Origin: Vibrio sp. MedPE-SWchi
GTDB lineage: Bacteria; Pseudomonadota; Gammaproteobacteria; Enterobacterales; Vibrionaceae
Length of the DNA: 52,380 nt
NCBI GenBank assembly: GCA_001874155.1
Contig: MPDB01000014.1
Location: 1-52,380 of the forward strand
Direction of reading: 5' to 3'
Positions 18,679 to 28,392 of this stretch are shown piece after piece. Position numbers and translations under genes: made by a program. Position 1 is the stretch's first letter, and each line of letters opens with the position of its first letter. A model generated the notes under the pieces. The model saw nothing but the letters and a program-made list of their open reading frames with translations, was not told the origin of the DNA and ran no database searches.

Positions 18679-19752
18679 CTATCCTTTTAAGCGATTTTCC
18701 AAAAATGGCACTAATTCAGTGTGCGCATGACGTAATAGTGCCTCAGTTGACTGCCAATTGATACACGCATCCGTAATCGAAATCCCGTACTCCATTTCAC
18801 TCAGAGGGAGATCCGAAGACTGATTGCCTTCGTTAATGTGGCTCTCAATCATCAGACCAATAATTGATTGATTACCTTCACGAATTTGGTGGATTACATC
18901 TTCCGCTACAAGTGGTTGACGACGGTAATCTTTACGCGAGTTAGCGTGGCTACAATCCACCATAAGCGACGCATCAAGGCCAAATTTCGCCATGTCTTGC
19001 TCACACTCTGTCACCGACACTGAATCGTAATTTGTCTGCTTGCCACCACGTAAAATAACGTGCCCATTTGGATTACCTTGCGTGGTTAATAGCGCCACTT
19101 GACCTTCACGGTTAATCCCCATGAAGCGGTGACCCGACGACGCGGCCTGCATGGCGTTAATTGCGGTTGAAAGGCTGCCATCGGTGCCATTTTTAAATCC
19201 AATCGGCATCGACAGTCCACTCGCCATTTCGCGGTGAGTCTGTGACTCAGTCGTTCGAGCGCCAATCGCTGCCCAGCTAAATGTGTCAGCAAGGTATTGC
19301 GGACTGATAGGATCGAGTGCTTCTGTTGCCAGTGGGATTTCCATTTCAGCAAGTTCAACAAGTAGCTCACGTCCCACATGAAGACCATGCTCAATATCAA
19401 AAGAACCATCTAGATGAGGGTCATTGATAAGGCCTTTCCAGCCAACCGTTGTTCTTGGCTTTTCGAAGTAAACACGCATAACAATGTAAAGTTGATCACT
19501 GAGCTCTTCAGACAGTTTTTTCAGACGCTTTGCGTACTCTCTGGCAGCATCAATATCATGAATAGAACACGGGCCACACACGATCAGAATACGATGATCT
19601 TTTTTATGAATAATATTTGATATAGTCTGACGAGACTCTTGGATGAATCGACGAGCTTTATCGCTCAAAGGCAGCTTCGCTTTTAGCTCATCAGGCGTAA
19701 TTAGCACTTGTTCGTCAGTAATATTGATATTGCTTAATTCACTTTTCTGCAT
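18679..19752 (-). CDS. aroF: DAHP synthase, tyrosine-sensitive type AroF
   Basis: Condenses PEP and erythrose-4-phosphate, the first step of the shikimate pathway. The 357-aa class I aldolase has family blocks LIVCGPCSIHD, EKPRTTVGWKGLINDP, GARTTESQTHR, GFKNGTDGS and LMVDCSHANS. The N-terminus MQKSELSNINITDEQVLITP is closest to E. coli AroF (Tyr-inhibited) rather than AroG or AroH, and the operon with tyrA agrees. Its promoter region carries a perfect TyrR box. Confidence 0.96.
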   Translation of the reverse strand: MQKSELSNINITDEQVLITPDELKAKLPLSDKARRFIQESRQTISNIIHKKDHRILIVCGPCSIHDIDAAREYAKRLKKLSEELSDQLYIVMRVYFEKPRTTVGWKGLINDPHLDGSFDIEHGLHVGRELLVELAEMEIPLATEALDPISPQYLADTFSWAAIGARTTESQTHREMASGLSMPIGFKNGTDGSLSTAINAMQAASSGHRFMGINREGQVALLTTQGNPNGHVILRGGKQTNYDSVSVTECEQDMAKFGLDASLMVDCSHANSRKDYRRQPLVAEDVIHQIREGNQSIIGLMIESHINEGNQSSDLPLSEMEYGISITDACINWQSTEALLRHAHTELVPFLENRLKG

Positions 19753-19846
19753 AACTCATTTCCGTATAAAATTCTTTACAGCCATCAGCACATGTTACCA
19801 ATGACCTCTACAGCAACAAAATAACAGGATGTAATAATTTTTCAAG

Positions 19847-19887
19847 TGTAAACAATAAAAAACATCAAGTGTAAATTTTTATTTACA
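19847..19887 (-). promoter_or_regulatory. TyrR boxes upstream of aroF-tyrA
   Basis: TGTAAA-TTTTTA-TTTACA at 19870-19887 matches the TyrR consensus TGTAAA-N6-TTTACA exactly. A second, weak box starts 23 bp away (TGTAAA-N6-AAAACA, 19847-19864). Strong-plus-weak pairs at about two helical turns are typical of TyrR repression with tyrosine. The weak box covers a candidate -35 (TTGAAA on the minus strand), with TATTTT 16 bp downstream. Confidence 0.88.
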
Positions 19888-19989
19888 ACAACTATTAATT
19901 GCACCCTATTTAGAAAATGAACGACAAAGTGTATTTTCTTCCGTTTTTCTTCTCTAAAATACCAACAAGCTTTATTTTTGGACATCATT

Positions 19990-21666
19990 ATGGATCTCAT
20001 CCTTCCCCTACTTCAACAAATGTGTGTCTATCTCGTACTGGCGTACATGTTAAGCAAGACGCCCATTTTTCTGCCGCTCCTAAGCATTTCCAATCGACTC
20101 AGCCATAAACTCAGTGTCTACGTCCTTTTCTCGCTGTTTTGTATCCTAGGAACGTATTTCGGATTACAAATAAACGATGCGATTGCTAATACTCGTGCTA
20201 TCGGTGCGGTCATGGGAGGTCTATTTGGCGGCCCTGTGGTTGGATTCTTTGTCGGACTCACGGGTGGATTACATCGGTACTCTTTGGGTGGATTCACTGA
20301 TGTGGCCTGTGCGATTTCTACGACTGCAGAAGGGCTTATTGGTGGCTTATTTCATGTCTACTTCATAAGAAGAAATAAAATAAGTTTACTGTTTAGTGCA
20401 AGGATCGTTTTTGGTATCACACTGTTTGCTGAAATCGTACAGATGCTGATCATATTGATCGTCGCCAAACCATTCATTCAGGCTTATACCCTTGTCTCTG
20501 ACATCGCCGCGCCCATGATCATTGCAAATTCATTCGGCGCCGCTCTGTTTATGAGTATTCTGCAGGACAGAAAAACCATCTATGAAAAATATTCGGCCGC
20601 TTTCTCACGACGAGCGCTTAATATTGCCGAACGATCTGTTGGTATTCTCGCTTCTGGCTTTAACAGCCTAAATGCAGAAAAGATTGCTCGTATCGTCTAC
20701 GAAGAAACAAACGTCGGGGCGGTATCGATTACCGATGATGAAAAAATCCTCGCGTTTGTAGGAATAGGCGATGATCACCACAAACCTAATACCCCAATAT
20801 CGTCCAGCAGTACGCTAGACGCCATTAGTCAAAATAAGATCAAATATCTCGATGGTAAAGAGACCCCATACCAATGCTCTCTATCCACCAGCTGTAAACT
20901 AGGCTCAGCGCTTATTATTCCCTTGAGAACTGGAGATAAGATCATTGGCACGATTAAGTTGTATGAACCAAAGCGCAAGCTTTTCTCAACCATCAATATG
21001 TCGATGGGAGAAGGTATTGCACAGCTGTTATCCAGTCAGATCCTCTTTGGCGATTATCAGCGAAAACAGATGCTACTCACCCAAGCTGAGATAAAGCTCT
21101 TGCACGCTCAAGTGAATCCGCATTTCTTGTTTAATGCCCTCAATACGATTAACGCTGTGATACGTCGAGATCCAGATAAAGCACGAGATCTTATTCAGCA
21201 CCTTTCGCAGTTTTTCCGCAGTAACCTTAAACAGAATATTGAAACCGTAACGCTTAAAGAAGAGCTTGCGCATGTGAACGCGTATTTGACCATTGAAAAG
21301 GCACGTTTTACTGACCGACTTGAAGTGGACATCAACATTGATGAGTCTCTACTACAGCGTCGAGTCCCCAGCTTCACCTTGCAGCCATTGGTAGAAAATG
21401 CGATTAAGCATGGCACCTCCCAAATGTTAGAAGGCGGGCAGGTTCGCATTTATAACCAGCCAGTCCTCAAGGGGAATCGAATTGTTGTAGAAGACAATGC
21501 GGGGACTTACCGAAAGCCTGCAGACGATCACTCTGGATTAGGAATGTCTATCGTCGACAAACGACTCTCCAATAAATTTGGGCGTGACGCATCACTAAGA
21601 ATTGAGGTTGAAGAGAACCAATGTACGCGAATGAGCTTTATCATTCCCAACCAAGAAGACATTTGA
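19990..21666 (+). CDS. btsS: Pyruvate-type LytS sensor kinase BtsS (YehU)
   Basis: Membrane histidine kinase of the LytS family. E. coli BtsS binds extracellular pyruvate and activates BtsR. The 558 aa comprise the 5TM-LYT sensor with several membrane helices (about 1-190, including NTRAIGAVMGGLFGGPVVG and LTGGLHRYSLGG), a GAF-like domain (about 210-355), and a His_kinase domain with phospho-acceptor His378 in VNPHFLFNALNTI and a C-terminal HATPase. Identity to E. coli BtsS is visibly high throughout. ATG 19990 gives the family start; an in-frame TTG at 19978 is less likely. The btsR gene follows after nine bases. Confidence 0.93.
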   Translation: MDLILPLLQQMCVYLVLAYMLSKTPIFLPLLSISNRLSHKLSVYVLFSLFCILGTYFGLQINDAIANTRAIGAVMGGLFGGPVVGFFVGLTGGLHRYSLGGFTDVACAISTTAEGLIGGLFHVYFIRRNKISLLFSARIVFGITLFAEIVQMLIILIVAKPFIQAYTLVSDIAAPMIIANSFGAALFMSILQDRKTIYEKYSAAFSRRALNIAERSVGILASGFNSLNAEKIARIVYEETNVGAVSITDDEKILAFVGIGDDHHKPNTPISSSSTLDAISQNKIKYLDGKETPYQCSLSTSCKLGSALIIPLRTGDKIIGTIKLYEPKRKLFSTINMSMGEGIAQLLSSQILFGDYQRKQMLLTQAEIKLLHAQVNPHFLFNALNTINAVIRRDPDKARDLIQHLSQFFRSNLKQNIETVTLKEELAHVNAYLTIEKARFTDRLEVDINIDESLLQRRVPSFTLQPLVENAIKHGTSQMLEGGQVRIYNQPVLKGNRIVVEDNAGTYRKPADDHSGLGMSIVDKRLSNKFGRDASLRIEVEENQCTRMSFIIPNQEDI

Positions 21667-21675
21667 GGAGTACAC

Positions 21676-22395
21676 ATGCTTTCTGCGTTAGTGATTGATG
21701 ATGAATTGTTTGCTCGTGAAGAGCTCTCTGAATTACTTGAAGAAACGGGGGTAATTAACGTACTCGATACAGCAAGTAATGCCATTGAGGGGCTTAAAAA
21801 GATCAATCAACTGAAACCTGATGTAGTCTTTCTTGATATTCAAATGCCACAAATCACGGGTATTGAGCTTCTAGGGATGCTCGATCCCGACACCATGCCT
21901 AAGGTTGTTTTTGTTACCGCTTATGATGAATACGCGATTCAAGCTTTTGAAGATAATGCGTTCGATTACTTACTCAAGCCTATTGATACATCAAGGCTAA
22001 AGAAAACAATTAAGCGATTACAGAAAGACTCCCACCCCATCAAAAACGATATTTCTATGCTCGCGCCTCAAGTACTTGAACAAGTACCTTGTGTCGGATT
22101 AAACCGCATAATGATCATTCCTACAGCAGACGTTGAGTTCGCTTACACCGATATTACCGGTGTTCAAGTGCAAACTCAGCAGCAAACCGCCACCAGCCAG
22201 CTAACGCTAAAGCTATTGGAAGAGAAGACCTTATTGGTTCGATGCCATCGACAATATTTGGTCAACACCAAGGCTATCAAAGAGATCCGTTTACTTGAGA
22301 ATGGCCTAGCTGAAATCATTACCGTTAGCGATCATCAAGTCCCCGTAAGCCGTCGATACCTTAAAAGCCTGAAAGAAATGCTAGGGTTTCATTAA
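21676..22395 (+). CDS. btsR: LytTR response regulator BtsR (YehT)
   Basis: A 239-aa regulator, the same length as E. coli BtsR. The N-terminal receiver has the acidic pocket DDE near 8-10 and phospho-acceptor Asp54 in VVFLDIQMP. The C-terminal LytTR DNA-binding domain runs from about 135 to 235 (VRCHRQYLVNTKAIKEI, VPVSRRYLKSLKEM). GAGGAG precedes the ATG, nine bases after btsS, so the two are co-transcribed. LytTR proteins bind pairs of short direct repeats about two helical turns apart. The array upstream of the CstA-family gene at 26122-26269 fits the E. coli BtsR motif and is the likely target. Confidence 0.93.
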   Translation: MLSALVIDDELFAREELSELLEETGVINVLDTASNAIEGLKKINQLKPDVVFLDIQMPQITGIELLGMLDPDTMPKVVFVTAYDEYAIQAFEDNAFDYLLKPIDTSRLKKTIKRLQKDSHPIKNDISMLAPQVLEQVPCVGLNRIMIIPTADVEFAYTDITGVQVQTQQQTATSQLTLKLLEEKTLLVRCHRQYLVNTKAIKEIRLLENGLAEIITVSDHQVPVSRRYLKSLKEMLGFH

Positions 22396-22403
22396 TACTG
22401 CTC

Positions 22404-22435
22404 TATTCAAAGCCACATACAGATGGCTTTGAATA
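22404..22435. terminator. Bidirectional hairpin between btsR and nagZ
   Basis: TATTCAAAGCCA (22404-22415) pairs perfectly with TGGCTTTGAATA (22424-22435). It lies between convergent genes, with no long T run on either side. Confidence 0.7.
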
Positions 22436-22467
22436 AATAGTTAGCGGTGAGTGACTACAAAGCTAAG

Positions 22468-23451
22468 TTATCCGATTAGCGTCTTCATGGCTTCAGAGGC
22501 TTGCTTCCACTCTGAACTGGATTGTAACTGCGACAAACCAAAGGACTGCTTCTTAAGCAAAGCGCCAGCAGTCGGTACATCCATAATCGGTAAACTATCC
22601 AATACCTCGACTTGTGCCTCTCGCTTATTGCACACTAGCAACATATCGCATCCAGCAACCAGAGACTGATGTGATCTCTCGGCAGGAGAGCCCATAATCG
22701 ATGCGCCTTCCATGGTTAAATCATCGGAAAAGATAAGCCCTTGAAACCCTAGTTTTTCTCTCAGCACTTGCTTTAACCAAAACGCGGAACCGCTTGCTGG
22801 TTGGTCATCGTAGTGTGGGTAGATAACATGCGCTGGCATCATAGCGTCTAAAACACCCGATTCGATTTGCGCTTTGAAAATAGACATATCCGCTTCAACA
22901 ATATCGTCGCGATGGTCATAAGGAGTTTCTAAATGAGAGTCGGCAACCACACCGCCATGGCCAGGGAAATGCTTGCCTGTGGTTGCCATCCCCACGGACT
23001 TCATTCCTTGCATATACGCGCTGCTGTATCGAATCACCTCATCAACTGTTTCCCCAAACGCTCGGTTACCGATCGCTTTGCATTGATGTCCTTTGTCTAA
23101 CACGGGCGCAAAGCTGATATCAATATCGTGAGCAATTAACTCTGCAGCCATCAACCAGCCGGCTTGTTGAGCTAAGGCTTCACCGCCTTTATGTTTCGAA
23201 AACTCATGAGCTGCAGGAATGATAGAGAACCCTTCTCTAAACCGCTGTACTCGACCACCTTCTTGATCGACTCCGATCAACAGTGGACGCTTTGCTGCCT
23301 TTCGAATTTCTTTATTAAGAGCCATGAGCTGCTTGCTATCGTGATAATTGCGAGCAAAAAGGATCAATCCTCCCACTGTTGGGTGTTCAAGAATCTCTCT
23401 ATCTTCTGATGTCAGTTCAAAGCCTTCAACATCAATCCATAGTGGGCCCAT
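22468..23451 (-). CDS. nagZ: Beta-N-acetylglucosaminidase NagZ
   Basis: Cytoplasmic GH3 enzyme of murein recycling that removes GlcNAc from 1,6-anhydroMurNAc peptides; its product induces AmpC in bacteria with AmpR. The 327 aa show the GH3 NagZ motif [10 protein letters not shown] near 175 (catalytic dyad His) and the nucleophile Asp region [11 protein letters not shown] near 245. AGGAG precedes ATG 23451. It is divergent from anmK, with a 97-bp shared promoter region. Together with anmK and murQ it forms a recycling block. Confidence 0.96.
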   Translation of the reverse strand: MGPLWIDVEGFELTSEDREILEHPTVGGLILFARNYHDSKQLMALNKEIRKAAKRPLLIGVDQEGGRVQRFREGFSIIPAAHEFSKHKGGEALAQQAGWLMAAELIAHDIDISFAPVLDKGHQCKAIGNRAFGETVDEVIRYSSAYMQGMKSVGMATTGKHFPGHGGVVADSHLETPYDHRDDIVEADMSIFKAQIESGVLDAMMPAHVIYPHYDDQPASGSAFWLKQVLREKLGFQGLIFSDDLTMEGASIMGSPAERSHQSLVAGCDMLLVCNKREAQVEVLDSLPIMDVPTAGALLKKQSFGLSQLQSSSEWKQASEAMKTLIG

Positions 23452-23548
23452 GCATACTCCTAATTACATAAAAATCGCTAAGTTATCGAGATTATTCGCT
23501 TTGAAATTGCATTACAATGATTTTAGGTTTGAACTAAGTGAGTTGACG

Positions 23549-24664
23549 ATGAAACAACCTGAACTTTACATTGGTGTCATGTCTGGTACGAGCATGGATG
23601 GCGTTGATACCGCGCTGGTTCGCATAGCGGGTGATAACATAGAGCTTTTGGCACACGATGAATACCCCATGCCAGAAACACTCAAAAATGACCTTCTGGC
23701 TATTTGTATCGGTCAGAAAACCGATCTTAAAACCGTTGGAGAAATCGACCACCAACTGGGGCATCTCTTTGCTGAAGCCGTATTACAGCTGCTTGATAAA
23801 TCAAACACAGAAGCCTCAAAAATTACAGCGATTGGTAATCATGGGCAAACTGTCTTTCATCAACCGACGGGGGAACAGCCCTTCACCATGCAGCTAGGCG
23901 ATGCAAACATTATTGCAACGCGGACGGGTATTGATACCGTTGCCGATTTTAGACGTAAAGATATGGCCCTAGGTGGTCAAGGCGCCCCACTCGTCCCCGC
24001 ATTTCACAGCACCATTTTCAGTCCAAAAACCAGCACTGTTGTCGCCCTTAACATCGGTGGCATTTCAAACATTTCCGTTTTACGGCCTAATAATAAAGTA
24101 CTGGGGTACGATACTGGCCCAGGGAATATGCTCATGGACGCTTGGGGGCAGCGGCACACAGGTAATAAATTTGATAAAGACGCCGGGTTTGCCAAACAAG
24201 GGCTGGTTAATGTCCAATTGCTAGAAGCATTATTAAAAGAGGGCTATTTTTCTAAGCCTGCTCCAAAAAGTACTGGCCGCGAGCTGTTTAATCTCCCGTG
24301 GTTAGAGAATAAACTTAAGACCTTTGATAAGGTTTCAGCTCAAGATGTTCAGAGAACCCTGTGTGAATTTACCGCAGTGACCATCGCCAATGAAGTGTTA
24401 CTTTATCAACTGGGTGACTCCCCTGAATTGTTGGTCTGCGGTGGAGGTGGGCATAACCCATTGCTTATGACTAGGCTCGCCGAATTGCTGCCTCAATGGC
24501 AGGTGGCTTCCACCAATTCAAAAGGTGTGGATGCAGACTACATGGAAGCAATGGCGTTTGCCTGGTTAGCTCAGCGCAGAATGCACGGGCTAAACAGCAA
24601 CCTTCCAGAAGTCACAGGGGCCTCTCAACTTGCCTCTCTTGGTGTCATCTATCCCAAAAACTAG
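23549..24664 (+). CDS. anmK: Anhydro-N-acetylmuramic acid kinase AnmK
   Basis: Opens and phosphorylates 1,6-anhydroMurNAc to MurNAc-6-phosphate. The 371 aa start MKQPELYIGVMSGTSMDGVD, the ATP-binding signature of the family, with NIGGISNISVL and GYDTGPGNMLMDAW further on. The length equals that of E. coli AnmK within two residues. An open frame extends 67 codons upstream into nagZ but ATG 23549 is the family start. murQ follows after 22 bp, so the substrate goes straight to the next enzyme of the operon. Confidence 0.96.
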   Translation: MKQPELYIGVMSGTSMDGVDTALVRIAGDNIELLAHDEYPMPETLKNDLLAICIGQKTDLKTVGEIDHQLGHLFAEAVLQLLDKSNTEASKITAIGNHGQTVFHQPTGEQPFTMQLGDANIIATRTGIDTVADFRRKDMALGGQGAPLVPAFHSTIFSPKTSTVVALNIGGISNISVLRPNNKVLGYDTGPGNMLMDAWGQRHTGNKFDKDAGFAKQGLVNVQLLEALLKEGYFSKPAPKSTGRELFNLPWLENKLKTFDKVSAQDVQRTLCEFTAVTIANEVLLYQLGDSPELLVCGGGGHNPLLMTRLAELLPQWQVASTNSKGVDADYMEAMAFAWLAQRRMHGLNSNLPEVTGASQLASLGVIYPKN

Positions 24665-24677
24665 ACAGATCATATAA

Positions 24678-25613
<936 letters not shown>

Positions 25614-25662
25614 GCACTGGGGCACTTCGTCATAGGGTCGACATGTGTTGTAAGCGATAAAG

Positions 25663-25697
25663 AAAAAGCCAGTTTATGAACAACAAACTGGCTTTTT
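25663..25697. terminator. Bidirectional terminator between murQ and lipoprotein gene
   Basis: AAAAAGCCAGTTT (25663-25675) and AAACTGGCTTTTT (25685-25697) form a perfect 13-bp stem with A and T runs at the two ends. It can serve both convergent genes. Confidence 0.9.
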
Positions 25698-25743
25698 ATC
25701 AATTCAACATGTGTCAAAAAAAAAGGGGAGAGGAGATTGAATA

Positions 25744-26085
25744 CTAATTACTGTATTCTGACCAACCTCGTTGCCATTCCATCCGGAATTTTTGTGAGTC
25801 TTCCATCCCTTCACAAACACCTTCATAGTATTGGCCAGACAGTCCCATTTGATAAGCAAAGTTCGGGTTGCAATATTCGGTCACACCAACCGTATAACCT
25901 TCGGTGTACTCAGATTGTTTAGCGCCACCAAGCTGAGATAAATCCTTATAAGAACGTTCCGTATGACCTTTAATGCCATCTTGGTAGCCAATCTGATACC
26001 AATCCCCATCTTTAGCCAATTGCTCAGTGCTGCTTGCACACCCAGCAAGACCCCCAACTAGAGCTATTGCGATTATCTTATTCAT
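25744..26085 (-). CDS. Small DUF2799-type lipoprotein
   Basis: A 113-aa protein with a lipoprotein signal whose lipobox ends in Cys16 (LAGCASS), then a region with repeated aromatic-glycine units (WYQIGYQDG, YTEGYTVG, YQMGLSGQYYEG, WQRGWSEY). This pattern is that of DUF2799 proteins, whose function is unknown. ATG 26085 is preceded by AAGGA; an in-frame ATG at 26121 would put 12 charged residues before the signal. It is divergent from the CstA-family gene. The periodic operator array begins 37 bp upstream of its start, so it may share that control. Confidence 0.85.
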   Translation of the reverse strand: MNKIIAIALVGGLAGCASSTEQLAKDGDWYQIGYQDGIKGHTERSYKDLSQLGGAKQSEYTEGYTVGVTEYCNPNFAYQMGLSGQYYEGVCEGMEDSQKFRMEWQRGWSEYSN

Positions 26086-26121
26086 TGCTTTCCTTCGCCT
26101 TTGATTGCTAAAAGCCAACAT

Positions 26122-26269
26122 GCCACTTATTGAAGCACCCTGCCACTTAAATTTTCAACCGCCCACACACTTTGGGAATCGACCACTCAAACGTCCTGTT
26201 AACCTTTCATATTTTTCAGAAACCACTTAATTGCATCAGACACCGCTAAAAAAAGGATATGACCGCTAA
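26122..26269 (+). promoter_or_regulatory. Array of eight 20-bp-spaced BtsR/LytTR-like half-sites
   Basis: Octamers resembling ACC(G/A)CT(C/T)A, the E. coli BtsR site, start at exact 20-bp steps: 26122 GCCACTTA, 26142 GCCACTTA, 26162 CCCACACA, 26182 ACCACTCA, 26202 ACCTTTCA, 26222 ACCACTTA, 26242 ACCGCTAA, 26262 ACCGCTAA. Sites 4 and 6 match the motif fully, four match 7/8, two match 6/8. Slot 3 also has a better copy (ACCGCCCA) shifted by four bases. Spacers are 12 bp and unrelated to each other, which argues against a simple duplication repeat. The array ends 79 bp before the transporter ATG and starts 36 bp before the divergent lipoprotein gene. The periodicity is seen directly; BtsR binding is inferred. 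Confidence 0.8.
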
Positions 26270-26348
26270 CTCGCTCAGCGGATGTTTCTATCAATAAGCT
26301 TAGTTAGTATTCAAATTGAACTGATAAATTAATCCAAAGGATGACCCT

Positions 26349-27833
26349 ATGTTGTGGTTTTTAACTTGTGTTGCAGCCCTTATCGGCGGCTACTTTATTT
26401 ACGGCGCTTTCATTGAAAAAGTGTTCGGTATTAATGAGAAACGCCAAACGCCAGCTCATACAAAAGCTGACGGTGTTGACTTCGTTCCAATGTCTACGCC
26501 TAAAGTTTACCTTGTTCAGTTACTGAACATCGCTGGTGTTGGTCCAATCTTTGGTCCAATCATGGGTGCCCTATACGGTCCAGCGGCCATGCTTTGGATT
26601 GTTGTTGGTTGTATCTTCGCTGGCGCAACGCATGACTACTTCTCAGGTATGCTTTCTGTACGTAACGGTGGTGCTTCAGTTCCAACAATTACAGGTCGCT
26701 ACTTAGGCAAAGGCGCCAAACATTTTATGAACATTTTTGCCATTGTCTTGTTGCTACTTGTTGGTGTCGTATTCGTTTCTGCACCCGCAGGCATGATCAC
26801 AAACCTAATTAACGATCAAACTGACCTGACCGTGAGCATGACAACTATGGTTGCCATCATCTTCGGTTACTACATCATCGCGACAATTGTTCCTGTAGAT
26901 AAGATCATCGGTCGCTTCTACCCACTGTTTGGTGCGCTGCTTATTTTCATGTCTGTTGGCCTAATCACTGCGGTTGCCGTTTCTAGTGAGCACACTGTCC
27001 TTGGTGGCTTTGAAGTGAGCGACATGTTCAGCAACCTAAACCCGAACGACATGCCTCTTTGGCCAGCACTGTTTATCACCATCGCATGTGGTGCAATCTC
27101 TGGCTTCCACGCAACTCAGTCTCCTCTTATGGCGCGTTGTATGGAAAACGAAAAGAATGGACGCTTTGTCTTCTACGGTGCAATGATTGGTGAAGGCATC
27201 ATCGCTCTTATCTGGTGTGCTCTAGCGCTATCCTTCTTCGGTTCTATTGATGCTCTTGGTGATGCTGTTGCAAACGGCGGTCCTGGCAATGTTGTTTACA
27301 GTGCTTCATTTGGTCTGCTTGGTGTGTTCGGTGGTGTCTTAGCTTTCCTAGGTGTGGTTATTCTGCCAATCACTTCTGGTGATACTGCATTCCGCTCTAG
27401 CCGCCTCATCCTTGCTGAATACTTCAACATGGAACAGAAAACACTACGTAATCGCTTAATGATGGCTCTACCACTGTTTGTTCTTGGTGGCATCCTAACT
27501 CAAGTAGACTTCGGTATTATCTGGCGCTACTTCGGTTTTGCTAACCAAACAACAGCCGTCATGATGCTTTGGACTGCATCTGCGTTCTTGCTTCGCTTCA
27601 ACAAGTTTCACTGGATCACTACGATTCCAGCGATGTTCATGACGACTGTTGTCGTGACCTTCATCTTAAACAACAGCTCTCTTGGCTTTGGCTTACCAAT
27701 GCAAATCTCAACTATCGCAGGTATGGTGTTCTCATTAGCCGTCACCGCTTACGTGATTAAGATTTCTAAAGGCAAAGGCGATACCGACTTAGCTGATGAA
27801 GAAAAACCAGCTCAAGTAACGGAATCGGCATAA
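26349..27833 (+). CDS. CstA-family transporter (probable pyruvate uptake)
   Basis: Inner-membrane protein of 494 aa with about 12-13 hydrophobic helices. Family blocks include LVQLLNIAGVGPIFGPIMGA, GATHDYFSGMLSVRNGG, FHATQSPLMARC and LPITSGDTAFRSSRL. E. coli CstA and BtsT, about 700 aa, import pyruvate; this is the shorter form found in vibrios. AAGGATGACC precedes the ATG. Upstream is the array of BtsR-like sites and about 4 kb away are btsSR, which suggests a pyruvate sensing and uptake circuit. The substrate is inferred from the family and context. A terminator follows at 27857-27887. Confidence 0.9.
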   Translation: MLWFLTCVAALIGGYFIYGAFIEKVFGINEKRQTPAHTKADGVDFVPMSTPKVYLVQLLNIAGVGPIFGPIMGALYGPAAMLWIVVGCIFAGATHDYFSGMLSVRNGGASVPTITGRYLGKGAKHFMNIFAIVLLLLVGVVFVSAPAGMITNLINDQTDLTVSMTTMVAIIFGYYIIATIVPVDKIIGRFYPLFGALLIFMSVGLITAVAVSSEHTVLGGFEVSDMFSNLNPNDMPLWPALFITIACGAISGFHATQSPLMARCMENEKNGRFVFYGAMIGEGIIALIWCALALSFFGSIDALGDAVANGGPGNVVYSASFGLLGVFGGVLAFLGVVILPITSGDTAFRSSRLILAEYFNMEQKTLRNRLMMALPLFVLGGILTQVDFGIIWRYFGFANQTTAVMMLWTASAFLLRFNKFHWITTIPAMFMTTVVVTFILNNSSLGFGLPMQISTIAGMVFSLAVTAYVIKISKGKGDTDLADEEKPAQVTESA

Positions 27834-27856
27834 CCACTCAATTTTCTATGCAAACT

Positions 27857-27888
27857 AAAAAGCCAGTCTATTTCAGACTGGCTTTTTT
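27857..27888 (+). terminator. Terminator of the CstA-family gene
   Basis: AAAAAGCCAGTCT (27857-27869) pairs with AGACTGGCTTTTT (27875-27887), and T residues follow. Confidence 0.93.
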
Positions 27889-28012
27889 ATTCGAGTTTCA
27901 TCCGCTTAGCTATCCTAATTATTAGAACAACTCGTTATGTTTTCTGCGTTATCAATCACTCCCCAGTCAATTTATATTTGTTTCATACCTAACACAGCCC
28001 AAGAGAATGAAT

Positions 28013-28318
28013 ATGAAAAAAATAACTTTGATTTTCGCACTACTTACCTCAACAAGTTTTGCAGCAAACGCCCAGCTAAACATGTCTTTCATCGATTTTA
28101 ACAATAAGATAAAGGTCACAGTAACAGAGGACGGAAACCCAGTAAGGAACGCTCAAATAACGAGCACAATGCAAGGGCAAAGTCTGAATACGACAAACGA
28201 GAATGGCGTGACTTACTTCTATAAAAGAAACACGCAAGGACTGCATAAGTTTACCGCAACTTCCGATGAAGGAAAAACAGCCAAAGTTTCTAGATTCATT
28301 GACAGAAATCATCGATAG
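28013..28318 (+). CDS. Small secreted protein, unknown function
   Basis: I do not recognise a named family. The 101-aa product has a clear Sec signal peptide (MKKITLIFALLTSTSFAANA, cut after AxA). The mature part contains KVTVTEDGNPVRNAQIT and NTTNENGVTYFYKRNTQG, the pattern of a carboxypeptidase-regulatory-like or Ig-like beta-sandwich (v-x-G-x-P-v-x-a-x-v ... t-d-x-n-G). ATG 28013 has AAGAGA at proper spacing; ATG 28007 is too close to it. It is monocistronic, with a strong terminator at 28324-28350. It sits in a patch of accessory genes between cstA and ispH. Confidence 0.75.
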   Translation: MKKITLIFALLTSTSFAANAQLNMSFIDFNNKIKVTVTEDGNPVRNAQITSTMQGQSLNTTNENGVTYFYKRNTQGLHKFTATSDEGKTAKVSRFIDRNHR

Positions 28319-28323
28319 AAACC

Positions 28324-28352
28324 TTAAGGCCCTCGTTCAGAGGGCCTTAATT
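28324..28352 (+). terminator. Terminator of the small secreted protein gene
   Basis: TTAAGGCCCTC (28324-28334) and GAGGGCCTTAA (28340-28350) form an 11-bp stem around GTTCA. Confidence 0.85.
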
Positions 28353-28392
28353 TAAATGCTTGGTTGCAATAAAAGCTGAATTTCAAGGCGCA

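Noticed and set aside
19917..20108. 63-codon plus-strand frame overlapping the btsS start
   Set aside because: Out of frame with btsS, no ribosome binding site, and most of it lies inside the btsS coding region.
26122..26269. CRISPR array or simple tandem repeat
   Set aside because: Repeat unit is only 8 bp, spacers are 12 bp and unrelated, and there are no cas genes; operator half-sites explain it better.
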